Shown one piece after another: positions 1 to 10,400 of a stretch of 64,000 nucleotides of DNA. Source of the DNA: Rhabditophanes sp. KR3021 (taxonomy: Eukaryota; Nematoda; Chromadorea; Rhabditida; Alloionematidae); NCBI GenBank assembly GCA_963281155.1, contig CAUJLY010000004.1, positions 4,650,001 to 4,714,000 on the forward strand. Direction: 5' to 3'. Under the pieces are notes generated by a model, which saw only the letters and a program-made list of their open reading frames with translations, was not told where the DNA came from and did not search any database. Position 1 is the first letter of the stretch. Every line of letters begins with the position of its first letter. The translations under genes and the position numbers were made by a program.

Positions 1-866
1 TTGTAGTTTCGATATTAACGAATTTACTGACTAATAGGTTTATAATTATTACATTAATAAGCAAAAAAATTTCACAACAAATATTAAGCAAAAATCGTAA
101 TATGTGGTATTTGATTTTAATGAGGACATTTACATAATACTCAATCTTGCAAAGCATATTTAAATTAAATGATTGCTATATAACATTGTTTTTCATTCCA
201 TAATTTGGCTACTTTGTGACGATAATGCTCGTAGGTCGGTTTTGTAAGTTAGCACATATTCAAATGTAAACGGATAAATTAAGATATGTTAAAAGTTATC
301 CCATGTAGTCATCATTCAAAATAAATTTGTTTCAGTATATTTACTGTCAAAACTTGTCTTATTTACAATTGAAAAAGAAGTTTTTGTTTGAAATGGTTAA
401 TTTAAAAACAATTTCACTTTAATTGTTTATTTTTTATATTTTAGCGTCATCTTCGATACAAATAATTGTCTCAGCTTTCGAATTATTAAATGGCATCTGG
501 GATAATTTGCGCAAACTAAAGCCGAATAAAAAGCTGACGTTTCAAATTTATCGCATTAACATTTTCAACTACAAATGATTATGTGAATTATGTTGCTTTT
601 TGTTTTATTATTCTATTCTCCTTTTTACTAACTTTTAAGATATACCTTTAGAGCGAATGGCTTGTCATGTAATGAAACACTTGCATATTTAATAAATTAC
701 AATAACTTTAATTTATCATATAGCAATAACTTTGATTTGTCACATAGCAATGCCTTTAACTTAACCTAGAGCAATACAGTATTTTCAAATGTTCGCACTA
801 CCTTTTAAATTATAAACACAAAATAAGGTTTTCATTCCAGTTAAATTGTATTTACCTGAACTAAAA
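1..866. other. Intergenic, 5' of GPCR
   Basis: AT-rich non-coding sequence with no convincing reading frame. The only structure seen is the 24-bp tandem repeat at 700-775, listed separately. Confidence 0.6.
700..775. repeat. 24-bp tandem repeat, about 3 copies
   Basis: Units beginning CAATAACTTT start at 700, 724 and 748 (the third reads CAATGCCTTT), each ending in a TAG/GAG-like triplet, and a fourth start is seen at 772. The copies differ at several positions, so it is an old array. It lies about 100 bp upstream of the GPCR start. Confidence 0.7.
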
Positions 867-2203
867 ATGAATGAAAGCAGCGTTCTGTATTATCCAATTA
901 TAATTAATATTTCAATTCTCAGTCTGACTTTATTTGACTACCAATGTGCCTTTGTCATCTTGGGCAATTTACTTAATCTTTATGTCATGATTATGTCTAC
1001 TCGTCAGAACAGGTAACTTTTAATTACTTTTTGATCTCACACACTTGCTTTAGAACTACTATTCTCTTGGGCTTTACTTCCGTTGTTGATATAATTATAG
1101 TTTCCTTATTAAAGTTGCAATATATTGTTTATGATAAAGTTCAATTTGATAAAGAAAACAATCTAAATTCTACCAATTCTCAAAATCTTCGTAATGTTGG
1201 GACATATATAGGTTTTGGCGCAAATGTTGCCACAATGTCCAGTACCTGGTAAGCTATCGCACCTTATCTAATATGTTGAATCGAAATTGTAGGGCCGTTT
1301 TGATGATATCACTCGATAGGCTGAGAGCAATTAAATTTCCTTTACGAATTCAACGAACCAGGGCATTGAAAAAGGGATCCTTGACGATAATCTGTATAAT
1401 CTCATTTACCATTATTGGGAATATGACTAGACTTTTTAAGAAGGAATTGAAAGAGGACAAACTCAAATTCCAACTTATTTTTGGAATATTTAGAGTTCTT
1501 GTCCATATAATCATTCCACTGATTGTGCTAACTGTTGTTAATCTTTTACTTATTTATTATTTGAGAACTCACAACTTGAATTTTCAAACTGCTAAGTGGA
1601 ATAAAATCAAGCAGTCTTTTGATGCAACTAATACGGTTGATCCCAAATCCAAGAATGAAAGATGTTCCATGATTTGGTCCAGAAAACATGCTTCAAACGA
1701 AATTCATTTAACACTTGTAATTATTTTGTTGATATTTTTTCATGTAATAACGTAAATTTCCCTACAAATTTTAATTAATCATCCCATAACATCATTTCAG
1801 TTTTTTGCCCACCACGCTTTATCATATTTACATAGAAATCATACTTTTGACTTGCTCGTTTTATGACAAAACGAAGATCAAATGGACCATAGTAGATCAA
1901 GTTGGTCCTGATGGAAAGCATTATGATAATTTGCGGATGTGTTTTGCCAATATATCAATCTGTATTTTGGTTTTTGGCAAAATAGCAAACATCTTTTTGT
2001 TATCTAATTCAACAAATAGTTGTTTACGTTCATGGCTATGGAAAAATGTTATTCGAAAGTTTTCTAAAAATAACAGCATAAAGTATGAAAGCAGTACCCA
2101 CAAACCAACTAGGTTGATGGCTAGTTCCCTCAAAATTGCACGAAAGGAGGAAAAAAGTAGTATTGAAAAGAATAGATTGAACAGTGTCAACCAAAACTTT
2201 TGA
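867..2203 (+). CDS. Rhodopsin-family GPCR, peptide (FMRFamide)-receptor-like
   Basis: Four exons give about 400 residues: 867-1012, 1054-1248, 1293-1751 and 1801-2203. The introns are 41, 44 and 49 bp with GT...AG ends and consistent phase. Seven hydrophobic segments fit a class A receptor: TM1 carries GNLLNLYVM, the end of TM3 has the DRY-position motif D122-R-L in SLDRLRAI, TM6 reads LVIILLIFFHVITFLP, and TM7 carries NIFLLSNSTNSCLRSW before a basic helix 8. This resembles invertebrate FMRFamide/neuropeptide receptors, but the ligand cannot be read from sequence. The N-terminal tail is very short and has a sequon NESS. The protein would act at the plasma membrane of neurons or target cells. 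The first ATG is used because it opens directly onto TM1. Confidence 0.85.
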
Positions 2204-2487
2204 AACAATACAAAGCATGTTTTTAATAATGTTATTAAGTGCGTGATTTAAAAGGTTTCACTGCTGTCACGAGATGAAACTTTGTCACTAATGATTACCG
2301 TATTTTAAATAATGCCAATTCCTGAAAAAAAGAAAGTATCAGCGACTTGTCACATTTTCAAAAACATCTAATTGACAAAAAGGCGCTTTATCAAATATTT
2401 TTATATAAAATCTTCAAGATTACTCATCATATATATTTATGTTCACAATAAATTGTCATTAAAAAGATATACGTTATATAGGATCGT

Positions 2488-2823
2488 CTATTTAGTTTTG
2501 TGAATTCCTAATGTCATTTGATTGTTAGGTGTGATAATGAAAATGTCTTGTTTTGATTCTAAATGCACACGAACTAATTTGCTTTTGTCAAGTTCTGATG
2601 CAACTTTCGCCAATTGAGCTACAAATCCAGCAGAACCAGCATTACAATCTCCTTTATTGAGCATTGGGTAACCTTTTTCATCGGACAAAACAACACCTTT
2701 CACCTTTTCTTCAGCAAACCTATTATTGATATATACATTATAAATATAGGTAGTAACTTACAGCTTTTCTGCTATTGATTCGAGTTTAGAAGCCATACTA
2801 GGTGTAATAACGTTTGCTTTCAT
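2488..2823 (-). CDS. LAMTOR5: LAMTOR5-like Ragulator subunit (HBXIP family)
   Basis: Two exons, 2762-2823 and 2488-2719, flank a 42-bp intron and encode 97 residues. The protein is one roadblock-type alpha/beta domain. The segment VKGVVLSDEKGYPM, followed by AGFVAQLAKVASEL and HLESKQDIFIITPNNQMTLGIHK, follows the order of human LAMTOR5 (VGVLCTDSQG... VCLESDNGNIMIQ... VAVHK). In the family this subunit helps form the lysosomal Ragulator scaffold that anchors Rag GTPases and mTORC1. The length matches the usual 91-96 residues. It starts 135 bp after the stop of the DCN1-like gene on the same strand, a spacing typical of nematode operons. Confidence 0.82.
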
Positions 2824-2958
2824 AGAAAAGATCTAATTAAGCATTTTTAAGACAGGTTAAATAATTATTTATTGGAAAAACCAATTTAGTAAAATTGAAG
2901 TAACATAATATTTTATTTAAAAGAGTTGAAAGAATACACTTTGATAATTAAAAATTAT

Positions 2959-3810
2959 TCACCTTTGTTTGGATCTAACGTAATCAACAAATTCGTCGAT
3001 TAAAACAGGCCATGAATCGTTGCTTGAGTGATTCGAAAAATCGGCATTAATAACCCTAGTAAAAGAATTAAACAGGTTCCATGTGTCCCTTGATATATAT
3101 TTTTGGTTGACATCTCCCAAAAACTCAAACCATTTTTGTACAATACCATAGCTAGCATTATTTGTTTTGTATAATATTTTCCAATAGGCAATGGCAACTT
3201 CGGCATTCAATCCTTTTTGGTTGGGAGTTGTCTTAGCGAACAAGAAGGTAAACTCGTAGAGGCTATCAAAATTAACTTTGTCTTCTGGCCTATCAAGTTG
3301 GTTATTGATTCTGTCCAAATTTCTTTGCAGGTCTTGCATGTTAGCAACCTTTAATTTCTTGAAAACCATCTCCAATTCTGCCATAGAAAATTCGCATTGT
3401 ATTTCAGCATTTGCTAACCAAGCAAAGATTAAGACACGTCTATCAGTTTCGTCATAATTAAATGCTTCCAAAAATCTCTGAATTGAATTAGGACCTAACT
3501 TGTCTGGAGTATCATCAGATAAAGCTAAAATACTGTTACAAATATGCCAAAAAATATTAACTATCTTACATTTAAATGTGGCATAAAATTGTTTTGCTCC
3601 TTCTTCGTATTGTTTATCGGCCTTAGTACCACCACTAATAGTTTGATTATAACCTCCCATACTAGCAAAATACGACTCTATGGCAATGTTTAAATTCCAA
3701 TTAAACTGGTTTAAATAGGGAACGGCTTGTTCAAGCGAGATATTAGTAACTTGTATAAAGTTGTCCAATATGCTTTTCTGTTGAGGAGACATCTTGTTCT
3801 GCCGATTCAT
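2959..3810 (-). CDS. DCUN1D: DCN1-like (DCUN1D) cullin neddylation co-E3
   Basis: An N-terminal UBA-like domain (residues about 5-50, ILDNFIQVTNISLEQAVPYL) is followed by a potentiating-neddylation (PONY) domain from about residue 75, including DKLGPNSIQRFLEAF, CEFSMAELEMVFKKL, a WKILY-type helix and a closing SWPVLIDEFVDYVR. This is the order of DCUN1D proteins, which promote NEDD8 transfer to cullins. A 45-bp intron (3525-3569, GTAAGATAG...TTTTAG) has no stop and keeps frame; removing it restores the family alignment as FKSLSDDTPDKLG and gives 268 residues, against about 259 in human DCUN1D1. The ATG at 3810 is chosen because MNRQNKMSPQQK resembles family N-termini; only non-ATG codons lie further upstream in frame. 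Confidence 0.85.
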   Translation of the reverse strand: MNRQNKMSPQQKSILDNFIQVTNISLEQAVPYLNQFNWNLNIAIESYFASMGGYNQTISGGTKADKQYEEGAKQFYATFKCKIVNIFWHICNSILALSDDTPDKLGPNSIQRFLEAFNYDETDRRVLIFAWLANAEIQCEFSMAELEMVFKKLKVANMQDLQRNLDRINNQLDRPEDKVNFDSLYEFTFLFAKTTPNQKGLNAEVAIAYWKILYKTNNASYGIVQKWFEFLGDVNQKYISRDTWNLFNSFTRVINADFSNHSSNDSWPVLIDEFVDYVRSKQR

Positions 3811-3818
3811 TTTTACGA

Positions 3819-4142
3819 TCAAGCTGTGTTAGATAATATACGTACTACAATTACCTTAACTCCAAATCCAAAATAGTAGAAGATACACCTTACTGTAGAT
3901 ATACTGACACAGGATCTTAATGAAATGCTATTACTCATGTCATTTGTTTTGGAAAATAGCCTACCTTTCGTTATAAGAAAACATTTAAAAAATATATGAT
4001 GATACATACAAATATTTGATTCTATTGCCTTATACGCAAATAATGTAATATTCACCATTATAATATAATAAATAGGTATGGTGTATGCGTAGTTCTTATC
4101 AACTTCACTATAAGCAATTGTGGATGAAGATAGTGATTGCAT
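3819..4142 (-). CDS. Possible small membrane protein (uncertain)
   Basis: An ATG-initiated frame of 107 codons has a hydrophobic segment (IPIYYIIMVNITLFAYKAI) and further hydrophobic stretches. Its second half contains plausible donor and acceptor sites (GTATGT near 4010, GTAAGG near 3890), so part may be intron. It ends 8 bp before the DCN1-like start and could instead be 5' leader of that gene. No family is recognised. Confidence 0.25.
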   Translation of the reverse strand: MQSLSSSTIAYSEVDKNYAYTIPIYYIIMVNITLFAYKAIESNICMYHHIFFKCFLITKGRLFSKTNDMSNSISLRSCVSISTVRCIFYYFGFGVKVIVVRILSNTA

Positions 4143-4462
4143 AATCGGTATTGGTATGAATACAAGGTTCCCTATTCTTATGATACTTTATTTTAATTAA
4201 GTTGCAAATACATATTATTAAAATATATTTTTATATATGTGATTCTATAAATGCAAAGGAGATAAATATAACAAATCACAATTAAGATAATTCTTTTTTA
4301 ATCATTGGTCACACTGAGAACATTTAAGAATCATTCCCATTGATAAAGTTTAACAACCAATCTATTGATAAAGTTTAACAAGGATTCTCATTGATATAAT
4401 TTGTTAATAAAAAATTGAGTAGAAAAGGTATATTTTGAGTTATGTTATTTTACTCCGTAAAA
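4143..4462. other. Intergenic with short degenerate repeat
   Basis: AT-rich. Near 4335-4405 the motif ATTGATAAAGTTTAACAA occurs twice, about 25 bp apart, with a third weaker copy (ATTGATATAATTTGTTAA). No gene is seen. Confidence 0.5.
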
Positions 4463-7400
4463 TTAATATGGTTTGTAATAATAACCAGGTGGTTGACCAT
4501 ACATTGGATTTCCTGATCTCGATGGCTGACGTTGAATAGAAGATGTTATAGCTGGGGTATAACCTGATGATTCTTGAATATGGGTTGGAGTTTCTTTGGA
4601 AGCCACCTATAAATAATATTTAGATCTTTCAATTAGTACTAATACTTACATCTCTTTGCCATTCTTGGTAAGTAGTCTCACCTAGTCCATCTGGAGCACC
4701 TTCTATTTCAATATTCGAATGTCTCTCTGTTGAGTTGATTAAAGCAATTTGGTATCTATTTGAGGAAGGACTTAAAGGCACTGAAGAAGGAATTTCGGAT
4801 CTTTTCATTGTTCCAGCCATACTAGCTGGTGTCTGAGCATAAATAGGGTTGACTGTATATGAAGCAGAGACATTATTTAATGATGCTTTGTATGCCTTGT
4901 TTTCGTATTCATTGTAGCCATATGGATTGTATGGAGCAACTTCGTTCTTCTTTGTCGCCTTCTTCTTCTTTTTGCAACAGCAGAAGCAGAGGCAGCATAA
5001 GAGGCATGCAATCATCAAAATTCCTACAATAACAAGTCCAATGATTTCCCAATTTCTTAACAAAACGTGGTTCAAGGAGTTTCCTTCCGAGCTATAAGCA
5101 CGAATTGCTTCTGGATCTATGTCAAGTTTTCCAATGGTTCTGAAAACGAAAATAAGAGTATGTTAAAATAAAGAAATAATAACTTACCCTAAGATGGAAA
5201 CTTCCTTAATATGATCCGAAAGATCGGTTAGAGAAGGAGCATTTCTTTGATCTTCAGGGAGCTCATTTTTTTGTTCGTCCGTAAGAACTTTATCCTTCAA
5301 ATGGACGTAAGCCAAAACACTTCCTTTTCGATATTTAAGGACTTTATCAAACTCGAGGGTTGGGAATCTGTCTTTCAAAATGATGTTAACGGTGTCCTTG
5401 ACATCAGTTGTCATGTTCTTGTGGGCATCTTTGTATTCACTGCTTAATTCGTCATCCCATTTCCTGTTAAGAATACGGAGAATAAGAGTATATCCGTCGT
5501 TAGGATCATTTTCATCCTCTTCCGTATCCATTCCGATTTTTTGAATGGTAGTAATAATGTTTCTCCCAATAGTGTCCTCATCATCAGTTTCAATCTTTTC
5601 CGTTGGCTTTGATGTTGAAGATGATTTTGGATCGATGTTTTCACTATCCGGCGTTGATTCAACAGTAGGGACATGCTCGACTGTATTTTCTTGTACGACC
5701 ACATTGACTTCCTTGCTAGGTGATTCAGTTGTTTGTTCTTCAGTTGTGGTTTGTTCATTTGTTGTCGCTTCTTTAACAGTTGTGGGTTGTTCAGTAACAA
5801 TCTCTTTGGTGGTAGTGGCTTCAGTTGTAATCTCCTCTGTTGCAACGACTTTTTCGGTTGTACTTTCAGAAATTACTTGTGGGGTGGATGTAGTTTGTGG
5901 AATATTAAAGTCAATATTTGTAAACTCAACATTATCTTCATCGGTACTTTGTGTCGTTGCCATTGTTTTTTCATGATGGACAGTTGTTGTCTGAGTTTCC
6001 TCCGTTGTGGCTTCAATCGTAACTGTTGTGACTTCTTGCTTAACTTCAGTCGAGGATTCTGTTGTATCTTGAATGGATTGAGTTGTTTCTTGAATGGATT
6101 GAGTTGTTTCTTGTGCAGGCTGAGATGGTGTTGTTTGCTGTGTAGTTTGAGTTGAAGTTGTCTCTTGTGTATTTTCGGATTGGGTGGTTGCTTCCTGCTT
6201 AATTTCTGATTGAGTAGTTGTTTCGAAAATATTGACAGATTCAGGAATAATTACAGGCTCAGCATTATTAAATGGCTTTTCGGTTACGGCTGCGTTTCCA
6301 CATTTATGAATACATATTTTCTTTTCACTTACTAGAAATAAAAGTTAAGTATATTATGTGTGTCGATGGCAAAAATACCGATAGGAATTTCATTATGGAT
6401 TTCTAATTCACCCCCTAGTATTTCTCCTCCTGAAGTTGGGAAAACAAAGAATATACAGTGGGGATTTTCCAGATTAACATCATTTGGATCGGATGATTCT
6501 AATCCGCGAGAAAACTTAGCATGAATAAAACCATCGACATATTTCCCAGAAACATTGAAGATTGATTGATCTGAGTCTAGTACTGGTTTTGAGTAATCGG
6601 GCACGAATTGGTCTGTAATTGTAACAGTTGAGTCACCTAACACGGAAACTGCAATTAGATCGGTTCCGGCCATTGTTCCAGTTGTACTGAACCCAACCCC
6701 AGTCCAATGGTTTAAAACAGGGGCTTTAGCTTTTAATTCAAACTTAATCGTACCATTATGAACTATCCATTTTATAAAATATGAGCAAGTGTCTTCTTCT
6801 TCCTTACAATTTGGTGGATAATTCATAAAGTGATTGCAATCGTTGACATCCTTGCTAGAAACATCTTTAGAACTAGTAACTGATACGACACTTCCAGTTT
6901 TGGTGAATGTTTCATCATCAGTATTAGCAACATCTTTGAATGGGGAACCTTCCGAAGGAATTTGATTCGTTGGAGTGTTGTACAGATTTTTGGTGAATAC
7001 ATACAGTTTAGTATCAAATCCCTCAGCACCTGTGAATAGTTACAGAAATATTATATTAATAATAAAATTGTTGAAGAAACTATATACTAAAGGTTTCTTT
7101 TTAAAAGGACATTTTTTTAATTATGAATATTAGTTATTTTCAAATTTGTGACATCCATTAATTATTGTCTCGTTATATTAGTTGCCCGTGCACTCAACTG
7201 GAGTTAAGTTATGAAGGAAACAGATGTTAAGAGTAGTTTGGAAAAAGATAAAGATGATATATCTTATCCCTTGGTGTGAAACAACTAAGCTATGAGGCTT
7301 CTGGAAAGAGCCACATAATGTTAATGAAGGATGGGTGTCTGTAAGAAGAAAGGGAGCTTTGGAAGCTGATGGTAAGTTAATCATTTTAAATAATGACCAA

Positions 7401-10400
7401 TCGTTTTAGTTTCAGACAAGCTACTGCAGCCAATTTGTCATTTTGATTTGTTCAAAAGAATGATCACTCTTCTTTGACCAAATATGAGAGGCTTCTAGAA
7501 ATAAGTCGGCCAAAAGTAGAAGCTTACATGGACGTGATCGAAGAGGAGTTTAAAATCACGTCTGTTTTTGCTAATGAAACTGAAGTGCTCGAGTGAAGAC
7601 AAGAACTTATTGGCTATATTTGTCTAAAAGGTGCATTGTAAGCCAACTTTGGATGAAACAGTGAGTTTAAGTTACTTTTCTGATATGTAAATGATGTTTA
7701 GCAATATCGGATTAAATAGGAGAATTGTGATCATGGAAAAGGTAATACTCCTGAAGTCTACCGTTTAAATCATGTCAATGCATGTGCTGTTGCTGACATC
7801 TTAGTTAAAATAATGTTCGATCTTAAAATGACTTCTGATAATTAATTTAGTAAATATTTCGTTCTCTCTTTTCATTTCTGTCTTAATAAATATTTGGTTC
7901 ACTCACCTCCTTTGCTAACCAATGAATTCAAATTCAAGTGTTCCACATCTGTAGCATTAGGTAGTTGTCCCTGAGCGAAGAGAACAGTCATGTCCTTGTT
8001 TCCTTTAGATAAAATAGACTGATCCGTAAAATCTCTTGGATCCAATTTTCGGGTGAATGCAACAGTTACTATATTATCCTCTAGGTAACTAATTACTTTG
8101 GTCAATGATTGGGAACCTCCAAAATATTCATCCGGCCTAACAAAAGAAGATGACAAGGCGTAATAATCCCTGATATTTGTTTCTCCTTTTTCATTAGATG
8201 CAATAACGACGACATCACTACAACGCAATGGGTCTTCAAAGGTAGGTTGAGGCTTTGGCATGTTTGGAAGATCAGCGTTGTTTGATTTCACACTTGCGTT
8301 AAATGGATCAGGTGTTTGACGCTTAAATCTGGGAGCCTCGTCGGTATTAGCACCACAAATACATATTTTCTGGGAGCTTACTTTAGGTGTACTATCATGG
8401 ATGGCAATGGCTGTTTTATCATTTTTAAAATCATCCCCTGATTTTGCCAATACACGTCCTCCGGAGACGGGGTATAAAAAGTAAAGACATTTATCTAATG
8501 AATAATCAGTTGTCTTGTCGTCAGTAACAATTTTTCTTCTAAATGTAATTGTTTGTATATCATCCTCGATTTTGCCTTCTTTTGAGAAAATATCTTGGTT
8601 TTGAATTGAATCAATTACAGGAACTTGCTTATTGTAAGAGAATCTATCCTGGATGTATGGTTTACCATCATAAACCCCTATGAAAATAGATGTAATTAAA
8701 TAAAGAATAATTTTAATATAAGGAATATTTTCAATATATCCAACTTAGGGACGTAATTTAGATATGATTTTATTAAAAAGATCCGTCTTATCAAATTTAA
8801 CTACCTTTGACGTTTTAAGATTTTAACTTAATAAACGTTTTCGTTAGGAGAAAAATTCAACTTTAATTTCATCTTATATTCTTAAACGCATGATTATCTT
8901 TTCGTAAAGTTTAAAAATGTGTTTTTTTCAAATTTTTGAATATATTTCCTTGCCAAACTTACATCCCAAGATCATGTCAGCATTTGTCATATCAGGTGTT
9001 TCACTGAAACCAATTCCCGTCCATCTTCCCATGCCTTTTGAGCTAATTTCAAATTCAACCTCTCCAGTTTCCTGCTCAACACTCCAACTAGCAGAATACT
9101 CACAATCTTCGCTTTCACATCCTTCGGGGTGACGGAAATTATTAATGCATTCTTTGCATTTTTTGATGCAAATTTGTCTTTGTGAGATGATTGGATTTGT
9201 TGGGTATCCTGTTATTTTGTCTCCACTGAGTCTCTTTCCAGTTACTGGGAAAATGAAGTGGTAGCAATTGTCATCATCAAATTGAGCATCTTCATTTTTG
9301 TTTCCAAACAATGTCTTTCTAGCTCTAGAAAATTCAGCCTTCAAAAGACCATTTGTGTATTGTCCCTTGAAATTTTCAATGTTTTGATCAATGTCTAGTT
9401 CTGGAGCATTGTGTTTACCTGAATGCATATCTGCAATACTTAACTTGTTATTAGTTGATCTGATGGCAATGATGTCACTGTCATTCATAGCCCCATTCTT
9501 TGAAAATGCGACTCCTGTCCAATAGTTGGTTGATGGTAATTTAGTCTCAAGTGAGAATTCAATTTTATCGTTTATTTCATCCAAATTCCATGAAAGACGA
9601 TACTCACATTCTCCAGACAAACATCCTGCGGGGTGTCTCATTTCCCCAAAGCACAAATCACCAAATATTTCAGCTTCTGTGTCAAGTTCTTCCGTTTTGA
9701 TCTTATTAAATTTGGACAGCGATTTAACATGACTTTTTTCGTCATTATTTGAAGAAAGTTGAGTTTTGATAGCTTGAGCTCTAGCTGGGAAACTATCTTC
9801 ATGTGTACTGATTGGAGTTATGGTTGTTGTGATAGGTGATCCTGTACTACTAGCTGCTAATTGTTCTGATGATAAATCACAATCTTGCCAATAGACACAT
9901 TTTCCGTTCAAACGAGCATAACCTTGATTACATGAGCACTCCTGAGTGCTACAATCACTGCATTTGTCACGAACAAAGACAGTTGAACAATCTGCTTCAC
10001 AGGCCTTCCCACACGCATTAATAGTCTCATTAACTGGACAATGCAATTCAACATTAACCTCATTTTTCGGTGACGAATGAACATCCACCTCTTCCTGCTG
10101 GCAATGATTGAATGGAACACATGTATTATTGTTATTTCCAGCCCTGACATATCCATCTTGGCAAATACAGCGGGGAGTTTCGGCACAGCCTTTACTACAG
10201 GTAGGAATGTTTTCAGGATCAGCAGTCCAGTCACAACTTGCTTCACATTCACGCGTTTTTTCAGGGCAGTTGTAGAATACTTCGTTAATTGCACAATTTG
10301 AGCTCTCGTTACGATTAGTTTCTACGTTATGTGTGCTTATTTGTGGTTGGATAAATCTCATAGATGGACAGGAATCTTGATATTTGACAGGTCTTATCCC

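Noticed and set aside
5545..6155. Plus-strand open frames over the DOMON gene stalk (5545-5976, 5733-6155)
   Set aside because: They are antisense of the Thr/Ser-rich repeats; low-complexity Cys/Val/Ser translation is a shadow.
7178..7384. Minus-strand 68-codon frame in the DOMON intron
   Set aside because: It lies within a phase-consistent intron and is the shadow of the better plus-strand remnant.
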